A stretch of 55,149 bases of DNA from assembly GCA_903882645.1 (NCBI GenBank), contig CAIRXZ010000275.1, positions 1-55,149 on the forward strand, written 5' to 3'. The notes beneath the pieces are model-generated. The model searched no databases. It was not told the DNA's origin and was given only the letters and a program-made list of their open reading frames with translations. The translations under genes and the position numbers were made by a program. The stretch comes from an uncultured Acidobacteriia bacterium. GTDB taxonomy: Bacteria > Acidobacteriota > Terriglobia > Bryobacterales > Bryobacteraceae. How positions within the stretch are numbered: the first letter of the stretch is position 1; each line of letters starts with the position of its first letter. Positions 7,590-15,307 of the stretch are shown piece by piece.

Positions 7590-7603
7590 TATTAGGAGCA
7601 CAC

Positions 7604-8644
7604 ATGTCGAAACGTTATTACGAAGCGAACGGAAATCTAGACTATCTGAAAGGGCGGACCGTCGCCATCGTCGGATACGGAAGCCAGGGCCACGCGCACG
7701 CGCTGAACCTGCGCGATTCCGGCGTGGACGTGGTGGTCAGCGAGGCGCCCGGCAGCCCGTCGTGGGCCAAGGCCGAAGCGGCCGGACTGAAAGTCATGAC
7801 CACGCCCGAGGCCGCCAAGGCCGGCAACGTCATCATGATCCTGGTTCCGGATCATGTCCAGGCCGCCGTGTACAACCGCGACATCGCCCCGCACATGACC
7901 GCGGGCAAGACCCTGATGTTCGCCCACGGCTTCAACGTCCACTTCAAACAGATCGCGCCTCCGCCGGACATCGACGTGTCGATGATCGCCCCCAAGGCGC
8001 CCGGCCACCGCGTTCGCGAGTTGTTCATCGAGGGCGTGGGCGTGCCGGCGCTGGTGGCGGTCGAGCAGAACGCCACCGGAGAGGCCCTCGAGCGCGCGCT
8101 GGCTTACGCGCTGGCCCTGGGCTGCCTGAAGGCGGGCGTGATCGAGACCACCTTCCGCGAAGAGACCGAAAGCGACCTGTTCGGCGAGCAGGCCGTGCTC
8201 TGCGGCGGCGCGAGCGAGCTGATCCGGGCCGGCTTCGAGACCCTGGTGGCGGCCGGCTACGCGCCGGAAATCGCCTATTTCGAGTGTCTCCACGAGTTGA
8301 AGCTGATTGTGGACCTCATCCAGGAAGGCGGCCTCGCGTACATGCGCTTTTCGGTCTCGGATACCGCCGAATACGGCGACTACACGCGCGGACCGCGCAT
8401 CGTCAACCAGCAGACCCGCGCCGAGATGCGCAAGATTCTCTCGGAAATCCAGTCCGGCGCGTTCGCCAAGGAGTGGATTGAAGAGAACCGGTCGGGCCGG
8501 AAGAACTTCCTGGCCATGCGCGAAGCCGCGCGCCATCAGCCCGTCGAAGAGGTGGGCCGCGAGCTGCGCGAGATGATGCCCTTCCTCAAGAAGAAGAAGG
8601 AAGTGGGCGTGCCGCAGGACGTGGAAGCGGCCGCCAAGAAGTAG
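7604..8644 (+). CDS. ilvC: Ketol-acid reductoisomerase
   Basis: This enzyme isomerises and reduces acetolactate or acetohydroxybutyrate with Mg2+ and NAD(P)H. The 346-residue length marks the short class I form. Residues 22-35 hold the Rossmann motif [14 protein letters not shown]. The cofactor loop reads SEAPGSPSW and keeps two serines, which fits NADPH use. The C-terminal knotted domain holds the metal-binding acids, with [11 protein letters not shown] near 185 and the ECLHELKLI helix. The ATG at 7604 follows TTAGGAGCACAC. It lies between ilvN and cimA in the same operon. Confidence 0.96.
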   Translation: MSKRYYEANGNLDYLKGRTVAIVGYGSQGHAHALNLRDSGVDVVVSEAPGSPSWAKAEAAGLKVMTTPEAAKAGNVIMILVPDHVQAAVYNRDIAPHMTAGKTLMFAHGFNVHFKQIAPPPDIDVSMIAPKAPGHRVRELFIEGVGVPALVAVEQNATGEALERALAYALALGCLKAGVIETTFREETESDLFGEQAVLCGGASELIRAGFETLVAAGYAPEIAYFECLHELKLIVDLIQEGGLAYMRFSVSDTAEYGDYTRGPRIVNQQTRAEMRKILSEIQSGAFAKEWIEENRSGRKNFLAMREAARHQPVEEVGRELREMMPFLKKKKEVGVPQDVEAAAKK

Positions 8645-8650
8645 TCACAA

Positions 8651-8726
8651 GACCGCTCCCTTACGGTCGCGGCTCCGATTGATGCACGGGACTCCGGTCG
8701 GAGCCGCGACCGTAAGGGAGCGGTTC
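8651..8726. repeat. Dispersed hairpin repeat, copy A
   Basis: Bases 8651-8678 and 8698-8726 are inverted repeats (27 of 28 match, core CTCCCTTACGGTCGCGGCTC) around a 19-base loop. A second copy is at 52206-52262, 43 kb away. It fills the gap between ilvC and cimA. It lacks a T-run, so it is more likely a REP-like mobile repeat than a terminator, though it could slow transcription or protect RNA ends. Confidence 0.85.
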
Positions 8727-8757
8727 CCGGTTCGGACGAAACTGGCGCGGGAGCCGC

Positions 8758-10371
8758 ATGAGAATCTTCACCTTCGATACGACGCTCCGGGACGGGACGC
8801 AAGGCGAGCTCGTCTCTTTTTCCGTGGAGGACAAGCTTCTCATCGCGCGGAAGCTCGACGAGCTGGGCATCGACTACATCGAAGGCGGCTGGCCCGGCTC
8901 CAATCCGAAGGACAAGGAATTCTTCGCCCGGGCCGCGGAGTTGAAGCTCGGCCACGCCAGGCTGACCGCGTTCGGCTCGACGCGCCTCGCCAAGAACCCG
9001 GTGGAAGAGGACCGCAGCGTGCTGGCGCTGGTGGAGGCGGGCACGCCGGCGGTCTCGGTTTTCGGCAAGTCGTGGGACCTTCACGTCCACCGCGCGCTGG
9101 GCATCTCGAACGATCTGAACCTGGCGCTGATTTCCGAAACGGTGCGGTTTCTCAAGCGTCACGGCAAGGAAGTGATCTACGACGCCGAGCATTTCTTCGA
9201 CGGTTACCTGGCCAATCCGGATTACGCGCTGCGCACTCTCGAAGCCGCGCGCGCCTCCGGAGCGGACGTGCTATGCCTCTGCGACACCAACGGCGGCACG
9301 CTCACCAACCGGGTGGCGGAAATCGTGGCCGCGGTGCGCGGCCGCTTCGGCGGGGCAATCGGCATCCACCCGCACAACGATTCGGACCTGGCGGTGGCCA
9401 ACGCCCTGGCGGCGGTGGAGGCGGGCGCCACCCACGTGCAAGGCTGTCTGAACGGATACGGCGAGCGAACCGGCAACGCCAACCTGGCGTCCATCATCGC
9501 CAATCTGGAATTGAAGCTCGGCCACGAAACCATCGGTCCCGGGAAGCTGGCGACGCTGGCTTCGGCTTGCCGGTTCATCGCGGAGCTGGCCAACCTGCCG
9601 CTGCCGAACGACCGGCCCTTCGTGGGCAAGAGCGCCTTCGCGCACAAGGGCGGCATCCATGTCAGCGCGGTGCTGAAGGATGCGGCGACCTACGAACACA
9701 TCCGGCCGGAGACCGTGGGCAATCGCCAGCGGGTGCTGGTAAGCGATCTCTCGGGCCGCGGCAACGTTCTGTTCAAGCTGCAACAGCACGGCCTGGCGGA
9801 CCGTCTCGACGAGAACGCGCGCCGCGACCTGCTCGAGCGCATCAAGCAGATGGAATACGAGGGCTACGAGCTGGAAGCCGCCGAGGGTTCCTTCGAGCTG
9901 CTGGTGCGCGAGGCGCTGCATCCGGGCGCGCATTTCTTCGAGGTGGAGAGCTACGAAGTCTCGTCGCGCGCCGGCGGCGCGGAGGGCGAATCGCACACCC
10001 TGGCCACCGTCACGCTGCGCGCGCAGGGCGTGGTTCAGTGGGCCACGGCCACCGGGCACGGCCCGTTCCATGCGCTGCATCAATGCCTGCGGAAGTGCCT
10101 GTCCAAGCTTTACCCGGAGGTCGCCGGCGTGCATCTGACGGACTACAAAGTCCGCGTGCTCGACTCGCGCAAGGGCACGGCCGCCAAGGTGCGGGTGTTG
10201 ATCGAATGGAGCGATCACCGCCGGAGCTGGTCCACCGCCGGCGTGTCGGATAACGTGATCGAGGCGAGTTGGAAGGCGCTGGTCGACGCGATCCGGCTGG
10301 AGCTGATGCGCCTGATGGAGCGCGACGGCGCCGTGGAGACACTCGCGGAAGATACGGCTTTGGGAGTGTAG
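8758..10371 (+). CDS. cimA: (R)-citramalate synthase
   Basis: CimA condenses pyruvate and acetyl-CoA to citramalate, the first step of a threonine-independent route to 2-ketobutyrate and isoleucine. The 537-residue protein has the DRE-TIM catalytic start DTTLRDGTQGE at 7-17, the metal-binding HPHND near 204, and a C-terminal LeuA-type allosteric dimer domain from about 385. The TTLRDGTQGE form and the length are those of citramalate synthase rather than LeuA (2-isopropylmalate synthase). Placement after ilvBNC supports a role in isoleucine supply. The stop lies 8 bases from the stop of the convergent res gene. Confidence 0.92.
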   Translation: MRIFTFDTTLRDGTQGELVSFSVEDKLLIARKLDELGIDYIEGGWPGSNPKDKEFFARAAELKLGHARLTAFGSTRLAKNPVEEDRSVLALVEAGTPAVSVFGKSWDLHVHRALGISNDLNLALISETVRFLKRHGKEVIYDAEHFFDGYLANPDYALRTLEAARASGADVLCLCDTNGGTLTNRVAEIVAAVRGRFGGAIGIHPHNDSDLAVANALAAVEAGATHVQGCLNGYGERTGNANLASIIANLELKLGHETIGPGKLATLASACRFIAELANLPLPNDRPFVGKSAFAHKGGIHVSAVLKDAATYEHIRPETVGNRQRVLVSDLSGRGNVLFKLQQHGLADRLDENARRDLLERIKQMEYEGYELEAAEGSFELLVREALHPGAHFFEVESYEVSSRAGGAEGESHTLATVTLRAQGVVQWATATGHGPFHALHQCLRKCLSKLYPEVAGVHLTDYKVRVLDSRKGTAAKVRVLIEWSDHRRSWSTAGVSDNVIEASWKALVDAIRLELMRLMERDGAVETLAEDTALGV

Positions 10372-10379
10372 GGCCGGCG

Positions 10380-13124
10380 TTAAGCGATCAGTTCGCGGAG
10401 GCTCTTGACGACCTTGAAACTGACTTGCTCGAACTGGTTGAAATGGCGCTTGCCGCACTCAATCTTGAGCCGTTCCAGGGGCCGCAGAAGCGAGAGGCTG
10501 ACGGGGCCCTTAACGCCCGTGTCCTTGGTTTCGGCCACAAAGTAGAGCGTCCGGTCGTTCCTGTAAACCAACGCCCAATCCGGGGTATATCGGCCAACCG
10601 GCGTTTCGATCTCGAACCATCGCGGCAACTTGATGTAGAAGTGAACGTCGTCGTTGTTCTCGCAAGCCTGGGCGAAAGCCTTTTCCGGCCCGGACGCGGA
10701 ATCAATCGCGATGTGGCTGAACAGGGTCTTTTCCTGCTTGTGAACGGCAACCACGTTCGCCTCGAACAACTCCGTCAGGTCGGCCTCTTCGAAGCGGCGC
10801 ATCTCGTAGACAAGGTCGTCCACCTTCACGTACTCCACGCCCTCGACGAGCAGCGCGCGCTTGGTGTCGTTGATCGCTCCGGCCGCTTGATCGATGAACG
10901 CTTGTGGGTTGTTGATGGCGTCTTGCAGTCGGCCGGATTTCAGCAGGATGAATGCCACCGTTGACTTGGACAGCGATGTCTTGCCCTGAACCTGCGCGAT
11001 GAAGTCGGGCATGACATAGTGCGAATCGGCAACCTGGGTTCGCCGTCTAACCTCGACGCCGGCGACGCCCTGGCCCGTAATCCGAAGATCCGCCCGCGCG
11101 ATCACCACCTTTGGGCGCTCGATTGGGGGCAGCCCGCGGATGGCGGCGACGGCGTCGTCGATCAACTCGCCGGTGGCGTACCTCACCCCGTAGCGAGTGC
11201 GTTCGCGGATGCGCTCCCACAAATCCAGGAAGTTCCGATCCGCCTCGTAGCCCTTCTTCAGCCGGACGGTGACCTTATTCCGCTCGTTGTGGACCATCTC
11301 CTTCTTGAAGGCAATGCCTTGTTCTTCCATCTCGGTCTGGAGCTCCCGCGCGAAATCCTCGAAGCTCTCGTTGGCGACGATGGTTAACTGGTTGATCGTG
11401 CCGTCGAGGATGCGCTCGCCTTTGTCGTTCACGCACAGCCGCAAGCCCCGGCCGATTTCCTGACGCTTCTTCAACTGGGAGGAGATTTCGGCCAGCGTGC
11501 AGATCTGGAAGACATTCGGATTATCCCAACCTTCGCGCAGCGCGGAATGGCTAAAGATGAACCGCAGAGGCTCCGCCGGATCGAGCAGACGCTCCTTGTC
11601 GCGCATGATTAGCGCGTAGGTGTCGTTGTCGTCCTGGCTCCCCTTTTCGGTCGAATCCTTGAGGCGCCCCTGCTTGTCCTGGGAGAAATAGCCGTTGTGG
11701 GCCTGCGCGGCGTCGAACGGATACAACCCGGCATATTCCGGCTTCGCCCGGTAGTGCTCGAAAACCTCTTCGAACCACAGCGCGAACTTGCCCTTGACGG
11801 GGGAGCCGCCCGCGGCATAGGCGCGGTAATTGGCCACCCGGTCGACGAACAGCACCGACAACACCTTGATGCCAAGGGGCTTGAGCCGCGCTTCTTTCTC
11901 GAAGTGCCGCTGCACTGTTTCGCGGATCTGCAAGCGGAGAAGCGTTTCGGCCGGCGTCCCATGAGGTTGGCCGGAGCGAACTTTCACGTCGTTAGCGAAC
12001 TCGACATACTCTTCGCCCGCGTCGATTGCGTTAACGATGAAGCCGTCTTTGTACGTCTCGCGCTCGCCCGAGAGCCGGTAAAGGTCGTCGCCGTTCCTGA
12101 TAACCACGCTCTTCTTGGCGGGACCGCTTGCGGTGTTGACCCAGATTTTGATACGGGCGGAAATGGCCCTCCTGCTGGTCCGGAAGCCCTCCAGTTCCAC
12201 GAAAGCCTGATTGGCGTCGAACTCGTCCGACACACCGATCACGCCGATCTGCTTGACCCGCCCTTCCCTCAAGGCCCGGACCGGATCGAGCCGGTAAATC
12301 AGGTTGTAGGCGTTGCGCGGCGTCGCCGAGTAGCGCAGCGTGCAAAGCGGGTTGAGGCGGGCCAATGCCTGCTTGCGAATATCCGTCTCGAAGTTCTGCG
12401 GCTCATCGACAATCACGATTGGGTTAGCGGCCTGAATGAACTCGATAGGACGCAAGCCGGTTTCCCGAAGCTGGTTGATAACGTTGCCCTTGGATTTCTT
12501 CCCCTTCCTCCCGCCATTTCCATTGCCGCCGTTGGCGCCGTTCCCGTTCGCCCCGTTGCTGTCCTTGGAGAAGGAGTCGATGTTGATGACCAGGATTTCG
12601 ATGGCGTTGGACAGGGCGAAATTCCGAAGCGCGGTCACCTTCCCGGAGTCATAGACCGAGAAGGCGCAAGACTCGTGGTTGTAGAGGCCCTGGAGGTGAG
12701 CGTGGGTGATCTTGAGGTTCTTGAGCACGCCTTCCCGGATGGCGACGCTGGGCACGACGACGACGAATTTCTTGAAGCCGTACTGCTTGCTCAACTCGTA
12801 GATCGTGCGCAGGTAGACGTAGGTTTTGCCAGTGCCGGTCTCCATTTCCACGGTGAAGTTCGGAAACCCGAATGCCTCGCCGGTGTCCACCGCAAGGGGG
12901 ACCAGCGCCTCGGACCGCGGCAGGGAATTCGCCGCCTGCACCTTGCGGCAGTTCTCCAGCAACTGCTCCTCAGTGAGCAAGAGACGGTTGGCCAAACCCT
13001 TCTCGGTGAGATTGAGGCCGAAAAAATCGGTTCCGGCCGCCTGCGGTTGCCCTTCGAATAATTCCACCACGCTGGCGATTGCGTCAAGCTGGTACTGTTG
13101 GTTGGCGGAGAATTGCAGTTCCAT
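10380..13124 (-). CDS. res: Type III restriction enzyme, Res (helicase/nuclease) subunit
   Basis: Res subunits move along DNA using ATP and cut when two unmodified sites meet. The 914-residue protein has a superfamily 2 helicase core: Walker A METGTGKT near 94-101, DEPQ at 240-243, and RYSATP near 264-269 (motif III). The C-terminal region holds a PD-(D/E)XK nuclease: PDWALVY, then AETK about 20 residues later. A Gly/Asn-rich low-complexity insert at about 189-212 (NGANGNGANGG) lies in a loop between helicase motifs. It follows mod by 9 bases, so the two form an operon. Confidence 0.93.
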   Translation of the reverse strand: MELQFSANQQYQLDAIASVVELFEGQPQAAGTDFFGLNLTEKGLANRLLLTEEQLLENCRKVQAANSLPRSEALVPLAVDTGEAFGFPNFTVEMETGTGKTYVYLRTIYELSKQYGFKKFVVVVPSVAIREGVLKNLKITHAHLQGLYNHESCAFSVYDSGKVTALRNFALSNAIEILVINIDSFSKDSNGANGNGANGGNGNGGRKGKKSKGNVINQLRETGLRPIEFIQAANPIVIVDEPQNFETDIRKQALARLNPLCTLRYSATPRNAYNLIYRLDPVRALREGRVKQIGVIGVSDEFDANQAFVELEGFRTSRRAISARIKIWVNTASGPAKKSVVIRNGDDLYRLSGERETYKDGFIVNAIDAGEEYVEFANDVKVRSGQPHGTPAETLLRLQIRETVQRHFEKEARLKPLGIKVLSVLFVDRVANYRAYAAGGSPVKGKFALWFEEVFEHYRAKPEYAGLYPFDAAQAHNGYFSQDKQGRLKDSTEKGSQDDNDTYALIMRDKERLLDPAEPLRFIFSHSALREGWDNPNVFQICTLAEISSQLKKRQEIGRGLRLCVNDKGERILDGTINQLTIVANESFEDFARELQTEMEEQGIAFKKEMVHNERNKVTVRLKKGYEADRNFLDLWERIRERTRYGVRYATGELIDDAVAAIRGLPPIERPKVVIARADLRITGQGVAGVEVRRRTQVADSHYVMPDFIAQVQGKTSLSKSTVAFILLKSGRLQDAINNPQAFIDQAAGAINDTKRALLVEGVEYVKVDDLVYEMRRFEEADLTELFEANVVAVHKQEKTLFSHIAIDSASGPEKAFAQACENNDDVHFYIKLPRWFEIETPVGRYTPDWALVYRNDRTLYFVAETKDTGVKGPVSLSLLRPLERLKIECGKRHFNQFEQVSFKVVKSLRELIA

Positions 13125-13133
13125 GATCGACTT

Positions 13134-15095
13134 CTAGATGCAGGTGAACCGCACCTCGGCATCGCGGCAATGCAAGTCCAGGTTGGTCTTCAGCTCATCG
13201 CTGTCATGGAAGACGGCGTCGATGGCCACCACTTCGCGGGGCTTGAGGGCGAGAAGCGGCTCGATCATCTCGAGGGTGAACCGCTCCAGGATGAAAACCA
13301 TGGCCCGATGATCGATCGCATAGACGGGCGCCCCGCCGATATCGAGCCTTTCAATGGGAACGGTGAGCGGCTGGCCGAATTTCAGAAGAAGCTCGAACAG
13401 CATATCTTCCGGCGCGGCGCCCGGCTTCTCCCCGGTTACGAACATCTGGAGTTGCGCCGCCAACGCTTCAGCGTCCTCAATGCCGTCGCCGCGCCACTGT
13501 TTGAAGTTGGAGGGGGCAAGGAGGAAGGACTTGAAGCCGAGGCCAATTGGCGCCGGGTTCGCCAGGTTGGCTGAAGAAACTGTGCGATTGACGACTCCGC
13601 GAATGCGCTCGCGGCCAATCTCGGAAATCAGCTTATGGCCGGTCTTGAAGCCCTCGGAGTCAGGGTCGCAAGCTTCCGGAAGCTGGATACAGATTACCTG
13701 CCGCCGCTTGTGGTCCCTGCTGTTCAGCGATTCGACAGCCTCGAAGGTAGTACAGGAGCCCGCAAAGAAGTCGAAGACTGCTTCACCATCCTTAAGCACG
13801 AAATCGAAGATCCCAGCCAGTAGGTCCACCGGCTTTGGATTTGTGAAAACCTGACGCTGGTCGAAGATCGTCGCTAGGTCATTGGCGCCAGTGCGGCTGT
13901 CCAGGTGAACGACGCTGGAAAGCTTCCCTTCGTAGTCATCAAGGTACTCCTTTATCTGGATGATTTGGGTTTCGTCCTCGCCATAAAGGATCTGGTCGGC
14001 GGCGATGAGTTCTTGCATTCGATCTTTCGGGTAGCGGTACCCGTTCGCTGGCCGGACACACGCCTGGTTCGTCTTAGGGTGGATCACGTCGTACTGATAT
14101 CCGCCGGGCTTGGGATTGTGCACCTTCCTGCTTCCGGTGTACACGCCGCGCGTGTCCACCCGGTTGTAGTGAGTGATCGGCTGCAAGCTTTCTTCGTTGC
14201 CCTTGATAAAGCGGCGAAGATCGGCTTGAATTCGATCAACATCCTCACCAAAGTTACTCGCTAGCCGGTTGTACTCGGCAAGAATCAACAGCTTCGCTGC
14301 GGATGAATTGTCCTTCCAAACAGGATCGGCGGCTGCTTTCTGACGGCAATAGCAAACGAGGTACTCATGCTCGACAGCGATCTGGGTCGGATTGTTGTCA
14401 GTGGCTCCCTTCCACACGATAACGCCCAGGAAGTTCTCCTCGCCAAACACCTCGTTCATGAGCGAACGCAAATTGTGCATCTCGTTGTCGTCGCAGGAAA
14501 CGAAGATCACACCGTCCTCGCGCAAGAGGTTTCGCGCGATATACAGCCGGGGCAGCATCATCGAGAGCCAGTTGCTGTGATAATGGCCGTTTTCCTTGGC
14601 ATTCTTGCGGAAGAAGCCTTCGCGCATGAGGCTGCCGTCGTCCATCAGGTCGTTGATGCGCCTCAGGTAGTCTTCCTTGCTCTCCTGGAACCGGTCGGGG
14701 TAGATGAAGCTGTCGGAACCCGTGTTGTAGGGCGGGTCGATGTAGATGAGCTTGACCTTGCCGAAATACGCCTTCTGCAGGACCTTCAACGCCTCCAGGT
14801 TCTCCCCCTCGATGAAGACATGCTCCGCCTCATCGAAGTTGACGGACAGATCGCGCTGCGGCCGAAGGGTCGCCGTCGTCGGGGTTTGAAGCACCTTGTA
14901 GGCATCTGCCTTGCCCGCCCAGGTCAGGGCATACCGCTCACCGGCCTCGACAACGCTCTCCTCTCCCACCACCCGTCTCAGGGCGGCAATATCGAGTCTG
15001 CCCTCGGTAAAGGCCTCCGGCACAACGGCCATCAACTCCCGGCGCTTTTCCGAGACCACGTTGAAGGATCGTCCAAGCTCGGTGTTCTCGTTCAT
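13134..15095 (-). CDS. mod: Type III DNA methyltransferase, Mod subunit
   Basis: Mod recognises the target site and methylates adenine at N6; it also directs Res. The 653-residue product has the beta-class order: DPPYNTGSD (motif IV) at 120-128, and later DFFAGSCTT (motif I, AdoMet binding) at 442-450. The usual motif I sequence is DFFAGSGTT; here the second Gly is Cys, which may lower AdoMet binding. The target-recognition region is between the two motifs. The DNA sequence it recognises cannot be read from the protein. Confidence 0.92.
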   Translation of the reverse strand: MNENTELGRSFNVVSEKRRELMAVVPEAFTEGRLDIAALRRVVGEESVVEAGERYALTWAGKADAYKVLQTPTTATLRPQRDLSVNFDEAEHVFIEGENLEALKVLQKAYFGKVKLIYIDPPYNTGSDSFIYPDRFQESKEDYLRRINDLMDDGSLMREGFFRKNAKENGHYHSNWLSMMLPRLYIARNLLREDGVIFVSCDDNEMHNLRSLMNEVFGEENFLGVIVWKGATDNNPTQIAVEHEYLVCYCRQKAAADPVWKDNSSAAKLLILAEYNRLASNFGEDVDRIQADLRRFIKGNEESLQPITHYNRVDTRGVYTGSRKVHNPKPGGYQYDVIHPKTNQACVRPANGYRYPKDRMQELIAADQILYGEDETQIIQIKEYLDDYEGKLSSVVHLDSRTGANDLATIFDQRQVFTNPKPVDLLAGIFDFVLKDGEAVFDFFAGSCTTFEAVESLNSRDHKRRQVICIQLPEACDPDSEGFKTGHKLISEIGRERIRGVVNRTVSSANLANPAPIGLGFKSFLLAPSNFKQWRGDGIEDAEALAAQLQMFVTGEKPGAAPEDMLFELLLKFGQPLTVPIERLDIGGAPVYAIDHRAMVFILERFTLEMIEPLLALKPREVVAIDAVFHDSDELKTNLDLHCRDAEVRFTCI

Positions 15096-15307
15096 TTCTC
15101 AGATCCCTGCCAAACACGGCCGTTCGCCGGCCCAGCGAAGACCGCCCGCGCAGGCGCGCCGTGACGTTGTCCAGGGTACCTCATGATTGTATCTGCTGTC
15201 CGGAGCTCGCGCTTCGCCGTTGGCGCTGGCAGGGCGCGTGGAAATCCTCTCACCGGCGAAATGGGCTAATATACCTGACGGCTCGCGTGAAAGGAGGATG
15301 GACGATC

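Noticed and set aside
8651-8726. Intrinsic terminator between ilvC and cimA
   Set aside because: The stem is not followed by a T-run on either strand and the same hairpin recurs elsewhere as a dispersed repeat.
12490-12560. Short tandem repeats as a separate element
   Set aside because: They simply encode the Asn/Gly-rich linker inside the intact res frame.
11697-13061. A 454-codon plus-strand frame opposite res
   Set aside because: No recognisable domain; the minus strand carries all helicase and nuclease motifs of Res.
15267-15272. TAATAT as -10 box for the GH3 gene
   Set aside because: No acceptable -35 box at 16-18 bases upstream; too weak to call.
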